Below are positions 25,121 through 34,470 of a DNA stretch of 64,000 bases, in pieces. Numbering within the stretch: the first letter of the stretch is position 1; every line of letters begins with the position of its first letter. The notes beneath the pieces were generated by a model that was not told the DNA's origin, did not search any database, and was given only the letters and a program-made list of their open reading frames with translations. A program made the translations under genes and the position numbers. The DNA is taken from positions 1-64,000 of the forward strand of contig NZ_JAZAQF010000029.1 of assembly GCF_043235035.1 (NCBI RefSeq), given 5' to 3'. Source of the DNA: CACIAM-69d sp001698445. Its GTDB lineage: Bacteria; Cyanobacteriota; Cyanobacteriia; CACIAM-69d.

Positions 25121-26506
25121 ATGTCGAATTTACAGCCGGTGTATGTGATTGGCGGTGGGCTGGCCGGCACTGAAGCGGCCTGGCAGGTGGCGCGATCGGG
25201 CGTGCCGGTGGTGTTCTATGAAATGCGGCCCGAGCGTCTCAGCCCCGCCCACCACACGGAACATTTGGCGGAATTGGTTTGTAGCAACTCCTTTGGGGCG
25301 ATGTCCGCCGATCGCGCGGCCGGCTTGCTGCACGAGGAATTGCGGCGGCTCGGGTCGATCGTGATTGGCAAGGCCGATCACCATGCCGTGCCGGCCGGGG
25401 GTGCGTTGGCAGTCGATCGCGCCGAGTTTAGCCGCGACCTGACCGAAACTCTGGCGCAACATCCGCTGGTGGACTTCCGGCGCGAGGAAGTGCGGCAAAT
25501 TCCCACCGATGGCGTGGTGGTGTTGGCCACGGGGCCCCTGACCAGCCCGGACTTGACCGAGGATCTGCGACAGTTCACCGGCCGGGACTACATGAGCTTT
25601 TTCGATGCGGCTAGCCCGATCGTGGTGGGCGAGTCGATCGATCGCGACGTGGCCTTCATGGCTTCCCGCTACGACAAGGGCGAGGCGGCCTATTTGAATT
25701 GCCCCATGAACCGGGAGCAATATTTGCAGTTCTATCAAGCCCTCTGTGCGGCGGAACAAGCGCCCCTGAAGGATTTCGATCGCGAAAGTGCCAAATTCTT
25801 TGAAGGCTGCCTGCCGATCGAAGAACTCGCCCAGCGCGGTGAAGACACCATGCGCTACGGCCCCCTGAAACCCGTGGGCCTGTTCGATTCCCGGCTGGGC
25901 GACGGGCGCGACCCCGCCAACCGCGACAAACGCCCCTACGCCGTGGTGCAACTGCGCCAAGAGGACAAGGCGGGGCAACTGTGGAACATGGTCGGCTTCC
26001 AAACCAACCTGCGCTGGGGCGAGCAACAGCGCGTGTTTCGGATGATTCCCGGCTTGGAAAATGCCGAATTTGTGCGGATGGGCGTGATGCACCGCAACAC
26101 CTTCATCAACGCGCCAGAATTGTTGAGCGCCACTTTGCAGTTTAAGGGCCGCGCCACCCTGCTGGCGGCGGGCCAACTGATCGGCACGGAGGGCTACACG
26201 GCGGCCACGGCCGGCGGCTGGCTGGCTGGAACCAACGCAGCCCGGATTGCCCGCGGCCTGGAGCCGATCGCCCTGCCCCCCGTGACCATGAGCGGCGCAC
26301 TGTTCGAGTTCATCAGTTCCGCCTCACCGAAGCATTTCCAGCCGATGCCGCCGAACTTTGGCATCCTGCCGGAGCTGCCGACCAAGATCCGCAACAAACA
26401 GGAACGCTACGGCCAATACCGCGATCGCGCCCTGGATGAACTCGATCGCTGGAAAGTGGAATCCTTGGGTGATCGACCTGCGGCTTTGGTGGGTGCAACG
26501 GTTTAA
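25121..26506 (+). CDS. trmFO: methylenetetrahydrofolate-tRNA-(uracil-54-C5)-methyltransferase TrmFO
   Basis: 461 residues, the normal length. It makes m5U54 in the T-loop of tRNA using methylene-THF and FAD. The FAD-binding VIGGGLAGTEAAW starts at residue 9, and the conserved LVCSNSFGAM carries Cys54. MRYGPLKPVGLFD, MVGFQTNLRWGEQQRVFRMIPGLE and GRATLLAAGQLIGTEGYT are the other family blocks. ATG at 25121 follows GAGGT in the GAGGTAAGCC leader. A long antisense frame (25130-26176) is a shadow. It starts 226 bases after the AT-rich nuclease gene. Confidence 0.96.
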   Translation: MSNLQPVYVIGGGLAGTEAAWQVARSGVPVVFYEMRPERLSPAHHTEHLAELVCSNSFGAMSADRAAGLLHEELRRLGSIVIGKADHHAVPAGGALAVDRAEFSRDLTETLAQHPLVDFRREEVRQIPTDGVVVLATGPLTSPDLTEDLRQFTGRDYMSFFDAASPIVVGESIDRDVAFMASRYDKGEAAYLNCPMNREQYLQFYQALCAAEQAPLKDFDRESAKFFEGCLPIEELAQRGEDTMRYGPLKPVGLFDSRLGDGRDPANRDKRPYAVVQLRQEDKAGQLWNMVGFQTNLRWGEQQRVFRMIPGLENAEFVRMGVMHRNTFINAPELLSATLQFKGRATLLAAGQLIGTEGYTAATAGGWLAGTNAARIARGLEPIALPPVTMSGALFEFISSASPKHFQPMPPNFGILPELPTKIRNKQERYGQYRDRALDELDRWKVESLGDRPAALVGATV

Positions 26507-26521
26507 GCGATCAACATCATG

Positions 26522-26560
26522 CAAAAAAAGATTGGGTTCAGCAATCGCCAAACCCAATCT
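26522..26560 (-). terminator. intrinsic terminator reading on the minus strand
   Basis: AGATTGGGTT (26529-26538) pairs perfectly with AACCCAATCT (26551-26560). Read on the minus strand the stem is followed by seven Ts (complement of 26523-26529). It lies about 160 bases beyond the end of the PEP-CTERM gene and 16 bases after trmFO, so it may serve both convergent transcripts. Confidence 0.7.
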
Positions 26561-26719
26561 CAACAGTACCAACTTGTGCAATTCAGTTGTGCAGTCCACA
26601 GGATCGCAGTCAAGGGCAGCTCGGGCTATCTTTTCAGTCCCCCAGCCTCATCCCTAAATTGGCTAGGGTTCGATCGACTGGCGATCTAGTTCCGAGCTGC
26701 CATTGACAGGCCTTGCAAC

Positions 26720-27514
26720 CTAGTTCCGGGGTGCAGCAGCCCGCAGACGACGCTGAACCATTGCCCCACCAGCCACCAAACCAAGACCCAACAGCGCGGT
26801 AGGTTCTGGCACTGAAGTGGATTCTTTTTCATATTCGTAATCAACCCGCAGCGCACCTTTAGCCAGGGTCAGCACACCGGCATTCAAGTTACCCGGGCCA
26901 AAGACACTGAACAGAGCCGAAGCGGAGAAGGTGTAGTCGATCGAACCAGCACCGATGAAGCCAGCCAAAGCTGCGGCATCAGTGATGGTTTTGGCTTGTT
27001 GATATTGACCGTTCAAAGAAGTGGAAAACTTCTGGCCCGAAGTGCCAGCAAAGTCAAAGCCCCCATCAAACGAAGGCACTGTGAAATCATGGGCACCCGT
27101 GAGGGGAATGTCAAAAATCGACGAACCACCGCTCGATTTCAGGCTCAAGTTAGCCGAAAAATCGAAGGCTACGGGCGCACCAGATGGGGCTGCGATGCCA
27201 AAGTGCTCATAGTAGGCCTTTTGCCAAAGCCCCGTATCAAAGGTCAACTTGGCCGATTTCAGGGTTCCGAGGCTAGGATCGAATTTCTGAATCGATAAGA
27301 CTTGGTTGATATCTGTGAGACCGTAAAGGCCATTTCGGGCTTCTGCGTCCGTGAGGCCACCCGTAAAGCCATCAATCGCATTCAGGGTTGTAACCGTACT
27401 GGCGCTTGGCACGTAGGCATCGGAGTAGCTGATGCTGAGGGCAAGTGCGGGAGCCGCGATGGAACTCAGCGAAATGGTTGCAAGTGCAACACTGGGGGCA
27501 AACCAAGATTTCAT
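26720..27514 (-). CDS. PEP-CTERM sorted exported protein
   Basis: 264 residues. An N-terminal signal peptide (FAPSVALATISLSSIAAPALAL) and a C-terminal PEP-CTERM tail (VPEPTALLGLGLVAGG, then QRRLRAA) mark it as exported and processed by an exosortase-like system, probably on its way to the cell surface or extracellular matrix. The middle (QKFDPSLGTLKSAKLTF, then YEHFG) fits the choice-of-anchor E type of beta-rich domain. The ATG at 27514 is preferred over an upstream GTG because GGAAG stands just before it. No exosortase gene is in the window. The function of the mature domain is unknown. Confidence 0.85.
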   Translation of the reverse strand: MKSWFAPSVALATISLSSIAAPALALSISYSDAYVPSASTVTTLNAIDGFTGGLTDAEARNGLYGLTDINQVLSIQKFDPSLGTLKSAKLTFDTGLWQKAYYEHFGIAAPSGAPVAFDFSANLSLKSSGGSSIFDIPLTGAHDFTVPSFDGGFDFAGTSGQKFSTSLNGQYQQAKTITDAAALAGFIGAGSIDYTFSASALFSVFGPGNLNAGVLTLAKGALRVDYEYEKESTSVPEPTALLGLGLVAGGAMVQRRLRAAAPRN

Positions 27515-27933
27515 ATCTTCCACAGGAGGATGGGTATTGAGAGCAAAGTTCGACCGCGTAGCATTCCGCGTCGCTTTTATGACCCCTTATAGAATCTAAC
27601 TTAGCTTTAAGATTTGGCGGAATCAAGGGGGATTTTTAAAGATTCAGCAAAGATTGATTGATGATTACTTAAATTAAAGAGTGGATGAAGAAAAAACATG
27701 CAATCGGTCTCCCAAATTGAACGATCAAGAGTTGCGTTTTTCCTGCATCCCGATGCTTAGGTTTTGGTTCAAGCTGCTGGCGCAAGAAATGATGTTGCGA
27801 TCAAGTGCGGACTAAACCAGTGCTGAATCATTCCAGGGTGAGTGCAATAGGACAGCCAAGATAGGAAGTTTAGAGAAAATTGGGTATCGATCGAGTCAAA
27901 CAATCACAACATTGAATATCGGGATCGAATAAA

Positions 27934-27963
27934 TTTAATTTGATTTAATTTGATTTAATTTGA
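27934..27963. repeat. 10-bp tandem repeat, three copies
   Basis: TTTAATTTGA is repeated exactly three times. It lies in the AT-rich, gene-free stretch 27515-28094, where I otherwise see only promoter-like AT tracts. Confidence 0.85.
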
Positions 27964-28010
27964 TTGATTAAATATTCTCGATTGGATTTTATTGCAGTTT
28001 GATACTATTT

Positions 28011-28046
28011 TTTGATGTAATATTTGATGTAATATCTGATGTTATA
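28011..28046. repeat. 12-bp tandem repeat, three copies, upstream of DUF1823 gene
   Basis: TTTGATGTAATA occurs twice exactly, followed by TCTGATGTTATA. It ends 48 bases before the ATG at 28095, so it falls in the probable promoter or leader. Confidence 0.85.
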
Positions 28047-28094
28047 AGTTTATAGAATTTATGAATTAATTGCGGTTTTAAACAGAGGTTTGTC

Positions 28095-28586
28095 ATGAGT
28101 AGTTGCCAGGAGCCAAACTGCACAGAACTTTCAGCGGTGGCATTACCGGATGGATTCCCCGATCGCTTGCCCAGTCTCACGATCGAGCTGCTGTGGGACA
28201 TTTTAGACGATCGACTAGAGGATGACCGGGTGAATCAACTGCTGTGGCATGGGTTGGGTTACCAATGGGATCCAAGCACCCAAGCTTGGTTGGCTCCGGC
28301 TGACTGGCAAGAGGATTATCCAGAACCACCGAACTTTATTGAAAGCCGCCCAGCCACGGTGAAGCTGACTCGATCGATTCCCGCCGAGAATAAGCAATTG
28401 CTGAAGGAATATTTGGGCTTCAAGGGCTACAAGGTGGGGGAATTAGTGCCCCGCAAAACCCGACGAGCAACGGCGGTTAATTGGCTATTGGGCTATCTGA
28501 AAGCACAGAACTTGTTGCCAGTGCAACCGCCCGATCGCCCTTCTGCTCAGGATTCAGCACGGTCGGCCAATGGCGAAGACGCATGA
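28095..28586 (+). CDS. DUF1823 family protein
   Basis: 163 residues, a family largely limited to cyanobacteria and plastids. The family core is LLWDILDDRLEDDRVNQLLW (about 33-52), then WDPSTQAW, YPEPPNFIESRPATVKLTRS and KQLLKEYLGFKGYKVGE, then RKTRRATAVNWLLGYL. It is soluble and helix-rich. The function is unknown. The C-terminal tail is variable. ATG at 28095 is preceded by an AGAGG ribosome site within 12 bases. It faces the PRC-barrel gene tail to tail with a 19-base gap. Confidence 0.88.
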   Translation: MSSCQEPNCTELSAVALPDGFPDRLPSLTIELLWDILDDRLEDDRVNQLLWHGLGYQWDPSTQAWLAPADWQEDYPEPPNFIESRPATVKLTRSIPAENKQLLKEYLGFKGYKVGELVPRKTRRATAVNWLLGYLKAQNLLPVQPPDRPSAQDSARSANGEDA

Positions 28587-28605
28587 TTCAGCCTTGAGGC
28601 GCTTC

Positions 28606-29538
28606 CTAGGCTTTAGGCGGCTGAGGTGGCTGGTGAGAATCGGTGTCGATCGGGCTTGCGGGCGTGTCGATCGCGGGGGAATCTTCATCCCACAGGTCGA
28701 TCGGATCATCATCATCATCCGTCGCAGCATTCTCTGGGGCGGCGGGCAAATTTCCAGCGGGGCGATCGCGCTGGGGTGACTGACTTTCCTGGGTCAGGCG
28801 ATCGGCGCGATCGCGCATGGTTTCTGTCAGCTCCGTGGCGCGGGTGCGGGCCGTGTCCGCCAAAGACTTGGCCCGATCGCGGGCTTCCCGGGCCAAATCC
28901 GCAAACCGACTGCGGGCCGTTTCGGCGATCGGCTTCGTCTTTTCCTGCACTTGGCGCAGGGTGGTTTGCACCGACGTTTGCACCGAATCCAAAGCCTGAT
29001 CCCAAGCGGCCGTCAAAGGAACCGCCTCGGCCGCTTCGGCCGCCTGGGTCACCACCAACAGTCGCCTGGGCCCGCCGCTGATGGCCGCTCCGGCCGGCAA
29101 GCTATAGGCCACATCCGCCACACCTTCACGCCGGAAGAGGTAGCGATCGACCCGGCCCACGGCTGGATCCAACTCCAGATCCGCCACCGTGCCAATTCGA
29201 TTGCCTCCGTCCGTCCAAACCTCGTGACCCACGAGGTCAAAGGCTCCCTCCGGCTGTTGCAGGCTCTCCCCTTGGGGCCCCATATCCACCAACACGCTAT
29301 CCGCCCCGATCGCCACCACCTGACCCCAAGCACAGGCTCGCAACGGGCCACCCAGCGGCAACTTCAAGGACAAATTCAGCGGCAACGGCCCCGATCGAAT
29401 CACAATCCCCAACACCCGGGCTGCTCGCGGGTCAACCCACAGGGCCGCCACATGGCCCAGGGTTTCCGTAGTGGCGCGATCGAGCACCAAGCGGCCTAGC
29501 AGTTGGCTTTGGCGAATAAACGATGCTGTCGCAGACAT
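28606..29538 (-). CDS. PRC-barrel domain protein with amphipathic helical tail
   Basis: 310 residues. Two PRC-barrel units are visible: the first at about 10-85 (SQLLGRLVLDRATTETLG, DPRAARVLGIVI), the second at about 95-170 (GHEVWTDGGNRIGTVADLEL, RVDRYLFRR). A long helical region follows with apolipoprotein-like repeats (ETARSRFADLAREARDRAK, TARTRATELTETMRDRAD). The C-terminus is acidic and low-complexity (DDDDDPIDLWDED). PRC-barrels bind RNA or proteins, as in RimM and photosynthetic reaction centre H subunits, so a scaffold or thylakoid-associated role is possible but unproven. No membrane helix. ATG at 29538. Confidence 0.82.
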   Translation of the reverse strand: MSATASFIRQSQLLGRLVLDRATTETLGHVAALWVDPRAARVLGIVIRSGPLPLNLSLKLPLGGPLRACAWGQVVAIGADSVLVDMGPQGESLQQPEGAFDLVGHEVWTDGGNRIGTVADLELDPAVGRVDRYLFRREGVADVAYSLPAGAAISGGPRRLLVVTQAAEAAEAVPLTAAWDQALDSVQTSVQTTLRQVQEKTKPIAETARSRFADLAREARDRAKSLADTARTRATELTETMRDRADRLTQESQSPQRDRPAGNLPAAPENAATDDDDDPIDLWDEDSPAIDTPASPIDTDSHQPPQPPKA

Positions 29539-30612
29539 GGGAGTTATCCAAACGGCCTGAAAGTTGCGTCGATCCTAGCTGATGATCCTCGTCAATTTCT
29601 GATCAAAAATTCCTAATCAACACTGTATCAACACTGTTGCGCTTGCACCCAAGACCCTTGCATCCAAACCAGTCGCCTTGATGGCCCAGGTTTCCAAGCG
29701 TTAGTTCTAAGGCCAAGCTACAGCCATAACCCTTGGGAAATCAGAATTGCTTTGGGTTCCCTAATTGAGGTCACTGAATTTACTTAAATTTGCGATGTGA
29801 TTGAGTGCTTTTTTTAATTTTTTCGATATTTTTCGATACTTCCTACCTAACTAATGTAGATGGAAAAGATTAGAAAATAAGTTAGCTTTATTCAGGGCGA
29901 TTTTTTATCTTGATTTGCAAGATGAATTGGAGTTTAATTTAAATTCCAGATCACTGATTCTTTATTGCAATCAAAAAATCACATTATCATCCATCATGCA
30001 ATACTTGAGTTGATACAGTTAGGATCACTTGCTACTATTTCCAGTAAGCTAAAATTCTTCTACTGAAACAGTACAGTCACTTGAAGCTATCTTTTAGTCA
30101 TTAGCTGAATAAATTTGGCTGGTACTGAATTTGAATCACCAAGGGCAATTTTTTCCTGGCTCAGCACACTTACAAAACTTATAAAATCTCAGTTCCATAA
30201 GTTGATATCAATAGAATTATCAATATGAGTTCAAGCGATCGGGCAACGAACGCTGTGATATTTTTAACGCTTCAGTGGATCTACTCGATTAGTAGGTAGA
30301 TAGCGTTACAGATCATCAGTCGCTGATAGTGTTAATACCAGTTGTAAGCGATTGGTTAGGCAACGGCGCGATCAAAGTTCGATCGCGCCCTGATTGTGAT
30401 CGCAGTCGAAGATTGCAAACCGGTCGATCGCACAATTGCAGTCAGGTCATCCACCGTTGAGCGACTGGGATGCCACTACCCGTCCATGCCCCCAATCAAA
30501 CCGACCATTCCCGGCCCAAACCGCTTCCTCAATTCCCTCAATCATTTCCCAAACCGCTAGGACAAGGGCCCCTGAACGCGCCTGAATCGCCCCGTCAGTC
30601 CCGCATGAGCCT
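29539..30612. other. gene-free AT-rich region of about 1.07 kb
   Basis: No open frame of useful length lies on either strand. A 9-bp perfect hairpin, GGCGCGATC (30365-30373) with GATCGCGCC (30381-30389), sits near its 3' end, built around HIP1-like sequence. The stretch from about 29760 to 30230 is notably AT-rich. No RNA gene was recognised. It may hold the promoter of the kinase at 30613. Confidence 0.5.
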
Positions 30613-33600
30613 ATGAATCTTCAACAGCAACGCTGGCGAAAAATGCGGCTTCCCCGTCGGATCCAAGGCCTCTGGCAACGGATTGCGCTGCTGCGGTATG
30701 GCCCCAATCAGCCCGATCGATCCCCGACCATTAGTCTGTTTTGGGTGCTGACGGTTCCCTTTGTGGTGCAGGTGGTGGGGGCGGTGGGATTGGTGGGCTA
30801 TTTGTCCTACCGCAGCGGCCAAACCTCCGTAGAAAATTTAGCCAATCGCCTGCTGGATGCTGTGGATCATCGGGTTCACGACCATGTGGATAGTCTGCTC
30901 AGTAAGCAACAACAGGCCCTGGCAGCCAACGGCCGAGCAATCCAAGGGGGCAAGCTGCCGTTGGATGACCCCACTCCTTGGCGCGAGTACCTGTGGCAAC
31001 AGATGGCCACGGATCCCGGTCTGGTGGTGGCCATGTTTGCCAACGATCGGGGATTACTGGTGGGTTATGTGCGATCGGTCAACCTGGAATTGCGCCAACA
31101 AATTGAGCAGTTGACGGGCAAATCCTATCCCGTGGGTACACAGTTCCTGGCGGAAGCCAGCCCCAACCTTCCTAGCCAGCGTCTCTATTCGCGTGTCAAC
31201 GACCAAGGACAACCCTTGGAACCCGCCTATCAAATCACCGATGATGTGCGGCAAACGGCCTGGTTTCAAAGGGCCCAAAGTAGTCGCCAGCCCACTTGGT
31301 CACCGGTTTACACCCATCGTGTGATTCCAATGCTGGGCATTGATGCATTGTTGCCAATTTATGATGGCGATCGCAATTTTCGGGGCGTTTTAAGCCGCAC
31401 AGTTTTATTGTCGGGGTTGAATACCTTCCTCAATCAGTTACAGATTTCGCCCCGAGGTCAGGCGTTTATTGTGGATCGATCGGGCCATTTGGTGGCTACC
31501 TCAACCCTGGAATTGCCCTACATCCAGCAACCCAACCAACCCTATCCCACAAGATTATCGCTGGCCCAAAGTCGTAATTCAGAAACCAGAGCCATTGCCC
31601 AGCAACTTCAACAAAAAAATCCCCATTGGCAAACCATTCAAACGGAACAACGGTGGCGATTAACCTTTCAAAATGGCACGTTGTTTACGAAGATCACTCC
31701 CTACCAAGATGCCTATGGGTTGAATTGGCTCGTGGTCACTGCGGTTCCAGAAGCAGATTTCATTGGCGAGATTGAGGCTAATCATCGCCAAAATTTTTGG
31801 CTTTGCTTGTTGGCCTTGGCGGGATCCTTGGGAACGGGCACTTGGACGGCCAAACGCTTGAGCCGATCGCTGCGAAACCTGACAGAGGCAACCCGGGCGA
31901 TCGCCGCCGGACAACATGCCAACCCCCTGCCCAAAACATGCGTTGCGGAGGTGAATCGCTTAACCCAAGCCTTTCAGCAAATGGTGGGAGCTTTGCAAGC
32001 GGCCGACCAACTCCGCCACACCTATGCCCGTGACCTGGAGCAACAGGTGGCGCAGAAAACGGCTGCCCTCACGGAAGCCCAACGGATTGCTCAGGTGGGA
32101 AGTTGGGAATTTGATGTGGCGACGGGCACAAGCACTTGGTCAGCAGAACAGTTTCGCATTTTGGGATTGGAACCCGATGCCCAGGAACCAAGCCGCCCTG
32201 ACCTTTTTGATTTGCTCCCCGAGGCCGATCGCCCGCGATTTGTGGCCACGGTCACGGAGGCGATCGAGCAAGGAATTCCCTACACGATCGAACATGGCAT
32301 CCAACGCCGCGACGGGTCAACCATCTATCTGATCAGTCGAGGTGAACCGATTTTTGATCAACAGGGTCAAGTGGTGAAACTGGTGGGCACCATCACCAAC
32401 ATCACCGATCAGAAACGGATGGAACTGGCCCTGCGCCAATCAGAATTAAAATTTGCCACCATCTTTCAAGCCGGCCCAGAAGCCGCCTGGATTGCCCAAA
32501 TTAATGATGGTTATTGCCTCAATATTAATGATAATTTCACAAGAATTTTGGGCTATTCTCACATAGAAATAGTTGGCAAAAGTTGCACTGAAATAAAGCT
32601 CTGGAAAGATCCCCATGACTTAACGGAGTTTCGAAAAATTCTGAAGGAGCAAGGTTGGGTTCGCGAATTTGAAACAGAATTTCGCACCAAATCTGGCGAA
32701 ATTAAAACGGTTCTGCTCTCAGCCACCATTAGTTATTTGGAAGGTCAAGATTGCCTCATTGGCATCCTTAGCGACATCAGCGATCGAAAACAAGTGGAAC
32801 GGGAGTTACATCAAGCCAAAGAGGCCGCAGAAGTGGCTAACCGCGCGAAAAGTACCTTCCTGGCCAAAATGAGTCATGAACTCCGAACCCCTCTCAATAT
32901 TATTCTTGGATTTACCAACATCTTGCAGCGAGAAGCAGTTTTATTGCCCACCCAGCGGGACGACTTGCAGCGAATTTATCGCAGTGGTGAACATCTTTTA
33001 AAACTCATCAACGAAATTTTAGATTTGTCCAAAATTGAAGCCGGTAAATTAACCCTCGCGCCTCAGATCATTAACCTGCGAGACTTGATGCAAAGCGTAG
33101 CCGATCTATTTTTGTTGCAAGCCCAACACAAGGGGCTGCAACTGGATTTACAACTGGCCGAACTATTGCCCACCCATGCTCTGGTTGATGGCCGAAAGCT
33201 AGAGCAAGTTTTAATTAATTTGATTAGCAATGCCCTTAAATTTACACAAACGGGCTTTATTCGAGTGCGGCTGAGTTCCCACAACAGCAGCCCAGCCCAG
33301 TTACCCTCTGTTACGGAAATTTCACCCCCAAATATTCCTGATTTTGAGGCAATTTCCTCAGAGACAACACCTATTGCTAATTCGGCTGCAGCGAATGGCT
33401 CACCAACGGCGCGATCGCCCTCCACAACCACCCAAACCACCTTACTGTTTGAGGTTCAAGATAGTGGAATTGGCATTGCCCCTGAACATTTGGAAACCAT
33501 TTTTGATGATTTTGTCCAGGCAACGGATCACCAAGATACCCATAGTGGAACTGGCTTGGGCTTAGCCATTAGTCGCCAACTGGTGGAGTTAATGGGTGGA

Positions 33601-34470
33601 GAAATTACCGTTGAAAGTCAACTGGGCAAAGGCAGCCTGTTTCGCTTTTATATCCCCGTTTTGGTGACCCATCAGCCGATGGCTCAAACCAATACACCGA
33701 TTCCCCAAATTGTGGGATTAGCGAGCGATCGCACGGACTATCGAATTCTGGTGGTGGATGATCAAACGGAAAATCGCCAGCTTTTGGTGCGGCTATTATC
33801 CTGTTTGGGTTTGCAGATTCGTGAAGCAAGAAACGGTCTGGAAGCGATCGCCCAATGGCAAGATTGGCAGCCCCATCTGATTTGGATGGATTTGCGAATG
33901 CCAGAATTGGACGGCTATGCCACAACGCGAAAAATTCGCACGCTTGAGCAACGGCGTTGGGAGAGTGAGCATCAAGCACCTTTTTCCTTAACCACCATCA
34001 TTGCCATCACAGCCCAGGGGTCTGCCGATGATCCTTCATTGGCGATCACGGCCGGTTGTAATGACTATATGAGCAAGCCTTTTGCCCTCGATGAACCCTT
34101 TCAGATGATGGCGAAATATTTGCCCTTAAAATACCGTTATGCAGAACTCAGAACCGATGCGCCCGATCGCTCCGTTAGCTCCCTAGGCGCGATCAACCAG
34201 TCACCCGCCGTGGATTTATCGGTGATGCCCCAGGCTTGGGTTGCCGCTTTACACCATGCGGCCCTTACCTGTTCTGATCAAACCATTACTCAACTCTTAC
34301 AACAGATTCCTAGCCCTTATTACGACCTCTGCCAAACCCTGACCCACTTAACGGAAAACTTTGCTTTTCCGGAAATTGTGCAACTGACTCAATCAGTTTT
34401 GGATAGTCGATCGAGTGGTGCAACGGGCGATCGAGAACCTTCCTCCTCTTCAATCTCATCACTAGGTTAG
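30613..34470 (+). CDS. membrane hybrid sensor histidine kinase (CACHE, HAMP, PAS, HisKA, HATPase, REC)
   Basis: 1285 residues. TM1 (about 41-65) and TM2 (about 394-415) enclose a periplasmic dCACHE-like sensor. HAMP (about 415-470), two PAS domains (about 495-610 and 620-735), HisKA with KMSHELRTPLN (His755), HATPase with NLISNALKF, DSGIGIAPEHL and GTGLGLAISRQL follow. A Ser/Thr/Pro-rich insert of about 50 residues interrupts the HATPase. The receiver has LVVDDQ and IWMDLRMPELDG (Asp1093) and the conserved KP. The last 100 residues (ALHHAALTCSDQTITQLLQQ) are a helical tail often found after such receivers. It senses an external ligand and probably signals to a separate regulator. Its stop overlaps that of the convergent TPR gene by 4 bases. 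Confidence 0.9.
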   Translation: MNLQQQRWRKMRLPRRIQGLWQRIALLRYGPNQPDRSPTISLFWVLTVPFVVQVVGAVGLVGYLSYRSGQTSVENLANRLLDAVDHRVHDHVDSLLSKQQQALAANGRAIQGGKLPLDDPTPWREYLWQQMATDPGLVVAMFANDRGLLVGYVRSVNLELRQQIEQLTGKSYPVGTQFLAEASPNLPSQRLYSRVNDQGQPLEPAYQITDDVRQTAWFQRAQSSRQPTWSPVYTHRVIPMLGIDALLPIYDGDRNFRGVLSRTVLLSGLNTFLNQLQISPRGQAFIVDRSGHLVATSTLELPYIQQPNQPYPTRLSLAQSRNSETRAIAQQLQQKNPHWQTIQTEQRWRLTFQNGTLFTKITPYQDAYGLNWLVVTAVPEADFIGEIEANHRQNFWLCLLALAGSLGTGTWTAKRLSRSLRNLTEATRAIAAGQHANPLPKTCVAEVNRLTQAFQQMVGALQAADQLRHTYARDLEQQVAQKTAALTEAQRIAQVGSWEFDVATGTSTWSAEQFRILGLEPDAQEPSRPDLFDLLPEADRPRFVATVTEAIEQGIPYTIEHGIQRRDGSTIYLISRGEPIFDQQGQVVKLVGTITNITDQKRMELALRQSELKFATIFQAGPEAAWIAQINDGYCLNINDNFTRILGYSHIEIVGKSCTEIKLWKDPHDLTEFRKILKEQGWVREFETEFRTKSGEIKTVLLSATISYLEGQDCLIGILSDISDRKQVERELHQAKEAAEVANRAKSTFLAKMSHELRTPLNIILGFTNILQREAVLLPTQRDDLQRIYRSGEHLLKLINEILDLSKIEAGKLTLAPQIINLRDLMQSVADLFLLQAQHKGLQLDLQLAELLPTHALVDGRKLEQVLINLISNALKFTQTGFIRVRLSSHNSSPAQLPSVTEISPPNIPDFEAISSETTPIANSAAANGSPTARSPSTTTQTTLLFEVQDSGIGIAPEHLETIFDDFVQATDHQDTHSGTGLGLAISRQLVELMGGEITVESQLGKGSLFRFYIPVLVTHQPMAQTNTPIPQIVGLASDRTDYRILVVDDQTENRQLLVRLLSCLGLQIREARNGLEAIAQWQDWQPHLIWMDLRMPELDGYATTRKIRTLEQRRWESEHQAPFSLTTIIAITAQGSADDPSLAITAGCNDYMSKPFALDEPFQMMAKYLPLKYRYAELRTDAPDRSVSSLGAINQSPAVDLSVMPQAWVAALHHAALTCSDQTITQLLQQIPSPYYDLCQTLTHLTENFAFPEIVQLTQSVLDSRSSGATGDREPSSSSISSLG

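Noticed and set aside
25130..26176. 348-codon minus-strand frame inside trmFO
   Set aside because: Antisense shadow, no recognisable protein features.
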